16,247 bases of DNA from NCBI GenBank assembly GCA_030626465.1, contig DAOUOU010000045.1:1-16247 (forward strand). The letters run 5' to 3'. Positions 1 through 7,466 of this stretch are shown piece by piece (the stretch's first letter is position 1; every line of letters begins with the position of its first letter). The translations under genes and the position numbers were made by a program. The notes under the pieces are model-generated. The model worked only from the letters and a program-made list of their open reading frames with translations, searched no databases and was not told the origin of the DNA. This stretch comes from Bacteroidales bacterium. GTDB lineage: Bacteria; Bacteroidota; Bacteroidia; Bacteroidales; UBA10428.

Positions 1-155
1 TAATCCTCAGGCATAATCAGCTGGATATTTTGTACGCCAGAATATACTACCTGACCTCTGACAGAAGGTGATAATGCTAACAATGCTCCGGCAGCGGCTG
101 CATATCCCGACAAACGGGATGTCAGATTGTTGTCTTCTGGTAATGATTTTTTCAT
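1..155 (-). CDS. N-terminal fragment of a secreted protein (runs off left edge)
   Basis: Reading the minus strand from an ATG at 153-155 gives 51 codons open to the window edge. The product starts MKKSLPEDNNLTSRLSGY, followed by an alanine/leucine-rich hydrophobic stretch (about residues 18-31) and then RGQVVYSGVQNIQL. A short polar lead, a small hydrophobic core and a QVVY-type start to the mature region are the pattern of exported Bacteroidota surface or cell-envelope proteins whose body is a repeat or beta-sandwich domain. The rest is outside the window, so the function cannot be named. The ATG is preferred because it places the basic residues directly before the hydrophobic core and no upstream in-frame start looks better. 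The next gene upstream is the frameshifted helicase, on the same strand after a gap of about 140 bp that holds a hairpin. Confidence 0.6.
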   Translation of the reverse strand, partial: MKKSLPEDNNLTSRLSGYAAAAGALLALSPSVRGQVVYSGVQNIQLIMPED

Positions 156-265
156 AGGCTTTTAGTTAGTTGAGTTAGAGAATGATTTGCAAGATCATTT
201 ATCATGTATTAAAGGTATAATAAATTGTTAAGAATAATACAAAACTTCAAATCCATTCAGTCTGG

Positions 266-290
266 AACACAACAATTTGTTGTGTTTTTT
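266..290. terminator. Perfect hairpin with T-run, terminator-like but oriented to the plus strand
   Basis: AACACAACAA (266-275) is the exact reverse complement of TTGTTGTGTT (277-286), and a run of six T follows at 285-290. As drawn this is an intrinsic terminator for plus-strand transcription, yet both flanking genes are on the minus strand, where the hairpin is preceded by an A-run and followed by CC. It lies just downstream of the helicase stop, so it may still end or stabilise that transcript, or block antisense transcription entering the helicase. The structure is seen directly; the role is inferred. Confidence 0.4.
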
Positions 291-298
291 GGACTCTA

Positions 299-1535
299 TT
301 ATTTCTTCTTATGTTTAAAACTCTTCTTTTTTCCTGAGTAATTTCTTCCCTTGTAATTTCTCTTAAAATATTTCTTTTTTGCTCTCGGATTCCATGTGGG
401 GCCATCTCCCAATGCCGATGGAACAGATAACTTGATGATTGATGTTTCGATGAGTTCTTCAATTCTATGCAAACGAAACATATCTTCTTCATTCACGAGT
501 GTGATGGCCACTCCCGTCTTATCAACCCTTGCCGTGCGACCAACCCGGTGTACATAATCTTCAGCGTCCTTAGGTGCATCATAATTGATAATAAGATTAA
601 TGTCCTTGATATCAATACCCCGGCTTAGAACGTCTGTGGCAACAAGAACACGCGTCTTCCTTGCTTTGAATTGTGATAATACCTCTTCGCGTTGCTTTTG
701 TTCAAGATCTGAGGATATGCCCTGTACCTCTCCTCCCGTTCTCTTCAGTGCACGCACCAGTTCCGTCACATTCTTTTTGGTGGAAGTAAAAATAAGTATA
801 CTGTCATAATCGGGTTTATCATTCAGAAGATGTAGAATCAATGGTACTTTTTGTTTGTCATAGCTTAAATAAACTGCCTGTAATACCCCTTCGGGAGGTT
901 TTGAAATAGCTGTACTGATCTCGTTTGGATCTGCAAGAATATTTTTTGCCAGGGATCTGATCTTTGGCGCCATGGTTGCGCTAAACATAAGTGTCTGACG
1001 TTTCTGAGGCAGGTAGGAGATAATTTTCATAATATCCTCATGAAAACCTATGTCCAGCATACGGTCAGCCTCGTCGAGCACCAAATGCTGAACTGAACTA
1101 AAATTAACATAGCCCATATTCAGATGGCTTATCATTTTACCAGGTGTTGCTACCACAATATCGGCCCCCTCTGTTAACACTTTCTTTTCCTGGTCCCAGC
1201 CTGTCCCATCTCCCCCCCCCGTAAATAGCAATTGAATTCACGGATACAAAATAGGAAAAACCCTGAATCTGCTGTTCAATCTGAATGGCAAGTTCACGTG
1301 TCGGAACTAATATCAGGGTATCAACTCCTTTTCTTTCTTTATCTGTCAATTTATGCAATATAGGCAGAAGGAATGCCGCTGATTTACCTGTTCCTGTTTG
1401 AGCACAGGCTATCAGATCGCGTCCTGTGAGTATTTCTGGTATTGTACTTATCTGAATAGGTGTTGCTTTCTCAAAACCCATATAAGATATGGCCTCAAGC
1501 AAACGATCATTCATTCCAAATTCCTCAAACTGCAT
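299..1535 (-). pseudogene. DEAD-box ATP-dependent RNA helicase (RhlE-like), interrupted by one frameshift
   Basis: Two overlapping minus-strand frames join into one helicase of about 411 aa. The first, from ATG at 1535, has the Q motif (GFEKATPIQ), motif I (AQTGTGKS) and motif Ia (PTRELA). The second, ending at 299, has TPGKM (Ib), DEAD (II), SAT (III), the IFTSTKKN strand (IV), ATDVLSRGIDI (V) and HRVGRTAR (VI), then a lysine-rich RNA-binding-like tail. They meet at nine G (plus-strand C, 1212-1220) coding the conserved glycine motif after IY. With eight G the protein reads IYGGGDGTGWDQEKK, the expected family sequence. With nine, translation leaves frame after about residue 108 and stops at 1137, giving a 132-aa product. 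Such helicases unwind structured RNA in ribosome assembly or mRNA turnover. Because every motif on both sides is intact, a sequencing error or a length-variable tract is likelier than an old pseudogene. Confidence 0.85.
1212..1220. repeat. Nine-base C/G homopolymer at the helicase frameshift
   Basis: A run of nine C on the plus strand (nine G in the coding sense) sits in an otherwise AT-rich window. It codes the glycines between helicase motifs Ia and Ib. Eight bases would keep the reading frame open and nine break it. Tracts of this kind are known both as polymerase-slippage sites and as sequencing or assembly error sites. Confidence 0.9.
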
Positions 1536-1568
1536 AGTAAATCATATGGAAAATTCAACGATAGCGCC

Positions 1569-1576
1569 CAAAAGTA
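1569..1576 (-). promoter_or_regulatory. Candidate Bacteroidota -7 box upstream of the helicase
   Basis: On the minus strand this reads TACTTTTG, an exact fit to TAnnTTTG, the -7 element described for Bacteroides and Flavobacterium. It lies 34 bp before the helicase ATG, which would give a leader of roughly 27 nt. I see no convincing TTTG -33 element at the usual spacing, so this is a candidate only. Confidence 0.35.
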
Positions 1577-1630
1577 CTAAAACTTCTAATTATTCTGTAT
1601 CCGGAGTACGACTATTTAATAATTACTACA

Positions 1631-2047
1631 CTAGCGCCGCAGATATTGTTTGAATTTGTCATCCATCTTAAAATAGGTATACTTATAGGAATGCTCACCG
1701 GTCGCAGAAACTTTATCTCCATCAACAACATAGGTGCTTTCTTCACCAGCTATTCTCGAAAAGTAAATATCGTAAGACTTTTCTTTTTCTTCGAGAATAA
1801 TATGTGAAAGATTTTCATCAAAATCGGAGGCTAAACTGACATGACAAACAGGACAATAGAATTCAACAGGTTCGCCAGGTTCAAATTTAAAAGACGGATG
1901 TTTAATACTTGTATAGTTTCCTATCTCAGAATGAAGAAGTATCAGACCTTTCTCATTTTTCCTGTTTTGTCCCAAAAGAATAATGTAGTCACCAACCTTT
2001 AAATTCACATTGCATTTCGGGCAAATATATTGTGGTTCCATTTCCAT
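1631..2047 (-). CDS. Small protein with two CxxC pairs (zinc-ribbon-like), function unknown
   Basis: This 138-aa protein has CPKC at residues 9-12 and CPVC at 65-68, two CxxC knuckles about 50 residues apart that could hold one Zn(II) ion in a split zinc ribbon. No signal peptide or membrane segment is visible, so it should be cytoplasmic. The segment between the knuckles is mixed hydrophobic and polar. The C-terminal half (about 85-138) is charged, with alternating aromatic residues (SYDIYF, YKYTYFKMDD) suggesting a small beta-rich domain. Start codons at 2047 and 2041 are both possible; the first is used here. It sits alone between the helicase and the hydrolase on the same strand, with gaps of about 95 and 213 bp. 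I do not recognise a named family; binding to nucleic acid, protein or metal would be a guess. Confidence 0.75.
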   Translation of the reverse strand: MEMEPQYICPKCNVNLKVGDYIILLGQNRKNEKGLILLHSEIGNYTSIKHPSFKFEPGEPVEFYCPVCHVSLASDFDENLSHIILEEKEKSYDIYFSRIAGEESTYVVDGDKVSATGEHSYKYTYFKMDDKFKQYLRR

Positions 2048-2260
2048 GCCTTAACTAATTATGATGTTAACTGTTTACTATTGATTACTCTGAGTAATAC
2101 CATCTAAGATGTTTAGAACTATGTTGCAAATGCTATTCATTTAAGTGTCTTATCTTAACAAGTTAGTAAATAAAAAATCTTATGTCAATACTATTCATCT
2201 AAATCAGGATGACTTAAGGCAATAAAAACAGAAGTGCAGACGAAAATAGTCAGGTAAGAA

Positions 2261-2983
2261 CTACTTCAGTATATCATTGATAAGTGAACTTAATTCATCA
2301 CCACGGGTGAACACCATCAAATGTGAACCATCTTCTATAACATGATCGGTTTGAATGTTTTTTATTGGCAAAGTATGGTCATTATCGCCATGCAAATGAA
2401 CAATCTGATCTGAATATTCGGTTCTGTCCCATCTTACTATCATGTTGATGCTTCTTTTCAGGAAGGTCGGGTCTAAATCCCTAAGCATGGATACAAAGAT
2501 CTTTTTCCCATTCTTCCGGTCAGGTTCAAAGAACGGTTGCGCAACAAATGAGACTCCTTTTATCATATTCTTGGGTATGATCCTGTATACCGGAAAATAT
2601 TTCATGAACCTGTAGAATCCCGGCAGCTCTTTTCTTCTCTTTGCACTTGATATCAGAATTGTTTTTTCAGGCTTCAGAAAATCATTCATTTCTGTGCATA
2701 TCATGCCTCCCAGGGAGACTCCAATAAGAACATATTTTTCGGTAGTATCGATTTGATCAGCCAAAAGACGGGCATAGTCCTTCATACTCATTTTTCTATC
2801 AGGTACAGGATATTGAATATGAATGATATCAAATGTATCATTTAAATGAAGGTTTTGAAAAAGACGGTGATCAGATCCCTGACCGGGAAACAGATATGCT
2901 TTCATATGATCTTCTTCAGCTTTACTGTTTGTATTAAGATGAAACAGTGCAATTGAAAGAAAAATAAACAGAATAGATCTCAT
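2261..2983 (-). CDS. Alpha/beta-hydrolase fold protein with probable signal peptide
   Basis: From the ATG at 2983 the product is 240 aa. Residues 1-22 look like a signal peptide or signal anchor (MRSILFIFLSIALF, then polar residues). The hydrolase core follows at about residue 27. A triad is visible: nucleophile Ser90 in GVSLGG, Asp202 in HGDNDHTLP, and His221 in GSHLM. The compact 240-aa size leaves room for only a small lid, as in carboxylesterase or lipase-like members; the substrate cannot be read from sequence. An in-frame ATG at 3019 would add 12 residues before the hydrophobic core, and one at 2905 (MKAYLFPGQG) would make a cytoplasmic enzyme that starts at the first core strand. I prefer 2983 because it begins directly at the signal-like segment. 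The gene lies just downstream of the large sensor on the same strand, so the two may share a transcript. Confidence 0.8.
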   Translation of the reverse strand: MRSILFIFLSIALFHLNTNSKAEEDHMKAYLFPGQGSDHRLFQNLHLNDTFDIIHIQYPVPDRKMSMKDYARLLADQIDTTEKYVLIGVSLGGMICTEMNDFLKPEKTILISSAKRRKELPGFYRFMKYFPVYRIIPKNMIKGVSFVAQPFFEPDRKNGKKIFVSMLRDLDPTFLKRSINMIVRWDRTEYSDQIVHLHGDNDHTLPIKNIQTDHVIEDGSHLMVFTRGDELSSLINDILK

Positions 2984-3125
2984 ACTATCTTTAAGAAGGA
3001 AAATCAGGCATATTTGCAAAACTCAAACCAAAAAACTACACTTCACAGCAAGGATCTTTAGTGAAATTACCAACAATTTCCATATGAAATAGCATGATCA
3101 GGATATACTACCCTCTTTATTTTCG

Positions 3126-6100
3126 CTACGTAGATTTATTCTTTTCTTTCTTCTTATATTCCTGGATTGTTTTTAGCAGTTCTTTTCCCCGTCGTTGGCT
3201 TTCATCCTGTGTTGCCTGAAGTTCTTCCATTTGCTGCCGCATTTCTTCTTCCTGCTCATGAAGCCTCCCGGTTTGCTCTTGTGCTTTATCATACATCACT
3301 TCAATCTTCTTCTTGGCTTCAATACTTAAGACATTTGCTGCAATACTTTCCGATACTGTCTCAAGAAGATGTACAACTTTTTCTTCAATGATACCTACAG
3401 AAGCTACCTCAAGTACGCCGACTACATCACCATGCTGTTTCAAAGGTATCAAAATCAGAGATTTTAATTTTGCTTTGCCCAGCCCGGAGACCAATATATA
3501 CTCGTCAGGGAGATTATCGATAATCATAATTCGTTTTTCCGTAAAACACGTTCCTGTTAATCCCTCATTACAAAAGAATTTTATTTTTTCGTTCCGGTTA
3601 CTGTCAAAACCATAGCTTGCCACCAATTCAAGGTATTCATTATTATCAGATTCCTTCCGGTATAAAAATAACCCGCCGTAATGCACATCTATATAGTGCA
3701 CAAGACTTGATACAAACTCTTGTTCCAGCTTTTTTTCGTCATCTTTGTGTTTTTTAATTACATCGCCCATATGAATAATACCTTCGTTCAGCCATTTTGT
3801 TTGCCTCTCAATCTCCAGCAGTTCCATAATCTTTTTACTTTTTTCTTCAATTTCTTTCTGCTGTGCTGTTAAATCCTCATTTTTCTTAGCCATTTCAAGA
3901 TTTCGAGTCCTCACCTCCTTATTTTTACTCATAGTGGCTATAAATAAATAGGCAATTGTAGAAACAAATCCCAGCATCAGTACTATAAACCATATTTGTC
4001 CCCACACCGGAGGAATAACTTTAAATTGTATCTCTGCAGGTGTGGGATCTACATTAAAGTACTTATCCCTGGTACGAACACTGAGAGAGTGCCTGCCACG
4101 TTTCATTTCCAAAAAATGGTGACTCCTCTCGCTACTATAATCTGTCCATTGTTCATCATCAAGTTTAAAACTAAACTGTAATTCATCTATTGACGAATGA
4201 TTCCATGGATCCCTGCCCTCCCAGAAAACCAAAGTGTTGCCCGGATAATATACCTTTTCATCGTATTTGGAAATGAATGTTTCCGGTGGCATTTTCTCAG
4301 GATCTATCCTATAGGTAAGCAAAGGAGAGTTTTCATCAGTATAAGTGCTGTTGTAGTAAACCCTTCTGTACCATTCAATAGAATTTGCATTGATCCAGAT
4401 ACTTCCATCAGCACCTTGCCGGATTGACCCGTTTCCACGGCCTAATTTAAAATACTCCGGCAATGCTATTTTAAGCCATTTTTTGCCGTCAAAGCGACTT
4501 ATACCTTTATCTGTCGTAGCCCAAATCGTGCTATCGGACGCTGCAAGGATATTTGAAATAGAATTGCTGGCCAATCCATCTTCAGTTGTGTACTGTTTCC
4601 ATTCATCTTTGTTTATATAGTGAATAATTCCATGACTCCTTGTTCCAATCCATGTGCCTGTCTTCAGATCTTTCTCAATGCTTTCCACTTTTATTATATC
4701 ACGAATCAATGTATTGTGCAGTTCAATGGTTTGATTGCCGTCGTATTCAAATAAACCTTTGTAATATCCACACAAAAGAGTATTCTCATCAGTTTCACCT
4801 AAGGCATAGGCTACTTCACATATTTTCGTACCTGGAAAACTCTGCCAGCTGGCATCATTTGACGGATCACCGGCGTTTGGATCATATCGCACAACACCCC
4901 AGTACGCAGCCCCACAATCGGGTTCGGACCCAAACCATATAATATCATCCGAAGCCTGGAAGACACCATTTGGATGAAATCCCCAGCAAAGATCAGGGAA
5001 CAGCCTGAGTCGCCAGTAACCCTGATGGTTGAAGGCAAGTGCTGCTTTTCCCTGATGACTCCCGAGTCCCCATAGAAAACCTGTGCGATCTTTGAAAATT
5101 CTTACCGGAGCATCCATTGGAAACTCGGTTGTATCCAGAGTAAGCCAAAACCCTGAATTTACATTATACACAACAATCCCCCCATCCGAGGAAAGAAACC
5201 ATTGTTTACCATCATCAGTCTCGCATTCATAATTCAGGTATTTATAAGTATGCCAGTATGGTGTCTGGTATTCAACCCTGTATACATCAGATAACAGACC
5301 AGATATCCATAAAGAGCCGTCAGAAGCATGCAACAATAGAATCCGGGTTTGCGGAATCTCTAATTCCGGCTGTCTGTATTCATTCCATATTCCATAGCGG
5401 CAAGTAAAAAGCCTCGCTAATCCCCCAATCCATAAGGTACCATCATCGGTTTCAAGAATGGAATAATTGAGATTGTCTCCACCGAATTGCTCACTTAATC
5501 TGAAAGAAGTCCATTGTCCTTTAACAGGGTCGAATGTATTCACTCCGCCTGCAACAGATTGGGAAAGATTTAAAATGGTGCCATCAGATGTTTCGAATAA
5601 CACAGGCAACCTGCCTAGTATCATTCTATCCTCCTCTGAATAAAGCTCATAAGATTGTGGTGAATTCAAATCTAATATTTGATCCTTGATCTTAAGTATC
5701 CTTCCATCTTCAAGTGCCAGCCATATCTTATCATTGCTATCTTCAAGAATATCATACACAATAAAATTATTGAGCTCTATATTGGTATTATCAAGGTATT
5801 CGATTTTCATCTCAGCCATAAAAGAATCCATATCTGAAACTCTTTCCCTGTCAGTAAATAAAGTTATTTTTCCGTTTCTTATCTGAAAAAGACCAAAATA
5901 AAGGGCCACCCATATGTTCCCATTTGTGGTTTCAACAATATTCAGTATCTCCCATTCGTTGCCCAGCACATTTGTAGCAGGAAACAATACATCAGTAGTC
6001 CATAACCCGTCTGAGAAATGACAAATACCCTTTAATGAAACAGCATAAAGAACTTTTTTACTGGTCAGACACAATCCATAAATCGGGCTTGATAAAATTT

Positions 6101-6365
6101 CGTTCTCATCATGATATTGCTTAAAATGCAATCCATCGTAATAAAAAACACCTTTTCCCGTACCAAACCAGATAGAATTATCAGATCCCTCTATCTGACA
6201 GCGTACACCCTTATCGCTTAATTCCGCAATAGTTTTCCATCTCCAGTTCTCAAACAAAGGATTTGTTTGTTCAGGAGTATACTCTTCACCAGCACGTGCA
6301 AGGGATATAAAAGAAAGAACAATAGTCAGTAAGCTACTATACCTAAGCACTTTACTACACTTCAT
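3126..6365 (-). CDS. Propeller-type membrane sensor with GAF domain and coiled coils, no kinase
   Basis: This 1079-aa protein has a signal peptide (residues 1-25, cut likely after ARA). A periplasmic region of about 680 residues is built from Reg_prop repeats, including DNSIWFGTGKGVFYYDG, NGNIWVALYFGLF, DGTLWIGG, DGSLWISG, DSTIWATTDKGISRFDG and DGSIWINANS. A Y_Y_Y-type domain (about 725-785) and one membrane helix (about 790-812) follow. The cytoplasmic part is a coiled coil (about 813-860), a GAF domain (about 865-1015) and a final coiled coil with EEEMRQQMEELQATQDE. Reg_prop/Y_Y_Y proteins are classically Bacteroidota hybrid two-component sensors of periplasmic ligands, often glycans. Here the histidine kinase, receiver and AraC-type domains are all missing, and the protein ends cleanly at a stop after the coiled coil. 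It therefore must signal through a partner or sense without catalysis. A TAnnTTTG box lies just upstream, and the hydrolase gene follows downstream. Confidence 0.85.
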   Translation of the reverse strand: MKCSKVLRYSSLLTIVLSFISLARAGEEYTPEQTNPLFENWRWKTIAELSDKGVRCQIEGSDNSIWFGTGKGVFYYDGLHFKQYHDENEILSSPIYGLCLTSKKVLYAVSLKGICHFSDGLWTTDVLFPATNVLGNEWEILNIVETTNGNIWVALYFGLFQIRNGKITLFTDRERVSDMDSFMAEMKIEYLDNTNIELNNFIVYDILEDSNDKIWLALEDGRILKIKDQILDLNSPQSYELYSEEDRMILGRLPVLFETSDGTILNLSQSVAGGVNTFDPVKGQWTSFRLSEQFGGDNLNYSILETDDGTLWIGGLARLFTCRYGIWNEYRQPELEIPQTRILLLHASDGSLWISGLLSDVYRVEYQTPYWHTYKYLNYECETDDGKQWFLSSDGGIVVYNVNSGFWLTLDTTEFPMDAPVRIFKDRTGFLWGLGSHQGKAALAFNHQGYWRLRLFPDLCWGFHPNGVFQASDDIIWFGSEPDCGAAYWGVVRYDPNAGDPSNDASWQSFPGTKICEVAYALGETDENTLLCGYYKGLFEYDGNQTIELHNTLIRDIIKVESIEKDLKTGTWIGTRSHGIIHYINKDEWKQYTTEDGLASNSISNILAASDSTIWATTDKGISRFDGKKWLKIALPEYFKLGRGNGSIRQGADGSIWINANSIEWYRRVYYNSTYTDENSPLLTYRIDPEKMPPETFISKYDEKVYYPGNTLVFWEGRDPWNHSSIDELQFSFKLDDEQWTDYSSERSHHFLEMKRGRHSLSVRTRDKYFNVDPTPAEIQFKVIPPVWGQIWFIVLMLGFVSTIAYLFIATMSKNKEVRTRNLEMAKKNEDLTAQQKEIEEKSKKIMELLEIERQTKWLNEGIIHMGDVIKKHKDDEKKLEQEFVSSLVHYIDVHYGGLFLYRKESDNNEYLELVASYGFDSNRNEKIKFFCNEGLTGTCFTEKRIMIIDNLPDEYILVSGLGKAKLKSLILIPLKQHGDVVGVLEVASVGIIEEKVVHLLETVSESIAANVLSIEAKKKIEVMYDKAQEQTGRLHEQEEEMRQQMEELQATQDESQRRGKELLKTIQEYKKKEKNKST

Positions 6366-6399
6366 ACATCACTGTTTTATTTGAAAATTGAAAGAATAA

Positions 6400-6407
6400 C
6401 AAAGATA
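6400..6407 (-). promoter_or_regulatory. Bacteroidota-type -7 box for the propeller sensor gene
   Basis: The minus strand reads TATCTTTG, an exact TAnnTTTG match. A TTTTTG stretch lies 15 bp further upstream (minus strand, ending at 6423) and could be the -33 element, although the spacing is shorter than usual. The start codon at 6365 would follow a leader of about 28 nt. This is the best promoter candidate in the window. Confidence 0.5.
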
Positions 6408-6527
6408 CATGTAGTAAGTTAACAAAAACGATGTGAATAATCTACATCAATTTTGGAATATTATCAGAACAACAGCATTAATTTCCCTGAAGAATTAGTA
6501 AAGTGAATATCGTGCAGTAGTATGGCA

Positions 6528-6565
6528 TAAAAAAAGCTCCCAGGAAGATTATCAGGAAGCCTTTT
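6528..6565 (-). terminator. Intrinsic terminator after the outer-membrane protein gene
   Basis: On the minus strand the transcript reads AAAAGGCTTCC, a loop, then GGGAGCTTTTTTT. The arms pair over about ten bases with one G-U pair, and a run of seven T follows (plus-strand A, 6529-6535). It lies about 25 bp past the stop codon at 6589. This is the clearest rho-independent terminator in the window, and it separates the barrel protein gene from the sensor gene downstream. Confidence 0.8.
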
Positions 6566-6588
6566 ATTACTTTTTTTGTTATGTCTGG

Positions 6589-7269
6589 CTAAAAGCTTAA
6601 TCCGATCGTAAAGTTCATGGATGACAGTGGAGTTCTGTCTTTATCCGCATCACCACTATCAGTTCCCATGTTTCCAAAATAAGAATCATCCACAAGTCCT
6701 TCCGATTCATCATAATATTGAAGCTTTGTAAATGACTTGTTGAAATCAAAGCCCAGCATAAGAATGCTATAGCGAACATTAATGCCTAATGAATAACCGA
6801 TTCCCAGTGCTCCCAAAAATATTTCTGAGTCAGTATTAGTCCCTTCAGGGACCATAATTACACTGCCAAACCATACCGGATTGAACTTACCGTATGCATC
6901 GAAAACCAACTTATCAACAGGACTGTATGAAATGGATGGTCCAACTTTTGAACCCAGAATAATGTTCCCGACTGTTATAAAGTCACTTTTTATGCCATGA
7001 TAATAAAAAGATAAATAATCTGCATTGATACCAAGTCGTAAACCATCAGCCAATGGAATACTGTTTAACATAAAGATCTGTCCCAGCTCAAAAACAAATC
7101 CGTTTCTCTTCACATCGTTCCAAAAATTATCATTATCTATACCCCAGTATTTCATTGTAGGTTTAGAGTATCCCATGCGAAAATAAAACTGCTTGTCAAG
7201 ATCTCCCTGTGAAAAGGCAGCTGTTGAAATCATCAGTGTTGCAATAAATAATAATGTAATTTTTTTCAT
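6589..7269 (-). CDS. Small outer-membrane beta-barrel-like protein, function unknown
   Basis: This 226-aa protein begins with a clear signal peptide (MKKITLLFIATLMISTAAFSQ, cut likely after residue 20). The mature part is rich in alternating hydrophobic and polar segments with many aromatic and glycine residues, for example LGALGIGYSLGINVRYSILMLGFDF. It ends in MNFTIGLSF, whose terminal phenylalanine is the usual BAM recognition signal of outer-membrane barrels. About 8-10 short strands fit this size. The acidic loop near residues 185-215 (ESEGLVDD..GTDSGDADKD) is probably surface exposed. No enzymatic motif is seen; it could be a porin-like or structural outer-membrane protein of the OmpA/OmpW-like small-barrel type. 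It is transcribed alone: secA lies about 200 bp upstream on the same strand and a strong terminator follows. Confidence 0.75.
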   Translation of the reverse strand: MKKITLLFIATLMISTAAFSQGDLDKQFYFRMGYSKPTMKYWGIDNDNFWNDVKRNGFVFELGQIFMLNSIPLADGLRLGINADYLSFYYHGIKSDFITVGNIILGSKVGPSISYSPVDKLVFDAYGKFNPVWFGSVIMVPEGTNTDSEIFLGALGIGYSLGINVRYSILMLGFDFNKSFTKLQYYDESEGLVDDSYFGNMGTDSGDADKDRTPLSSMNFTIGLSF

Positions 7270-7466
7270 AATACATAGCTATTAAGGGTTAGTAATTCCA
7301 ATGAATAGTATCTTTTCAAAAGATTAAAAACTTATACGACAGACGAAGCTAAAGGTTTTTATTAATTGAATTTAGAAAAAATAATACGTATGGGTAGTCC
7401 AATTACAAAGAAGATATTAACTATCATCAGCTGGCGATATTAATGCCAGATGAGCAATGAGAAAAT

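Noticed and set aside
247..492. 81-aa minus-strand frame beneath the helicase C-terminus
   Set aside because: It lies in another frame of the helicase gene, and its product resembles a basic low-complexity translation with no motif.
2130..2205. Repeated CTATTCAT followed by TAA-like sequence in the spacer upstream of the CxxC gene
   Set aside because: Two eight-base matches in AT-rich DNA are not enough to call a repeat or operator.
3063..3080. Six-base perfect hairpin GAAATT/AATTTC between the sensor and hydrolase genes
   Set aside because: All weak pairs apart from one G-C, no T-run, and common by chance in AT-rich spacer.
7426..7449. Inverted repeat CTGGC/GCCAG just after the secA stop
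   Set aside because: Only five bases in the core stem with an asymmetric bulge outside and no T-run on the minus strand, so not supportable as a terminator.
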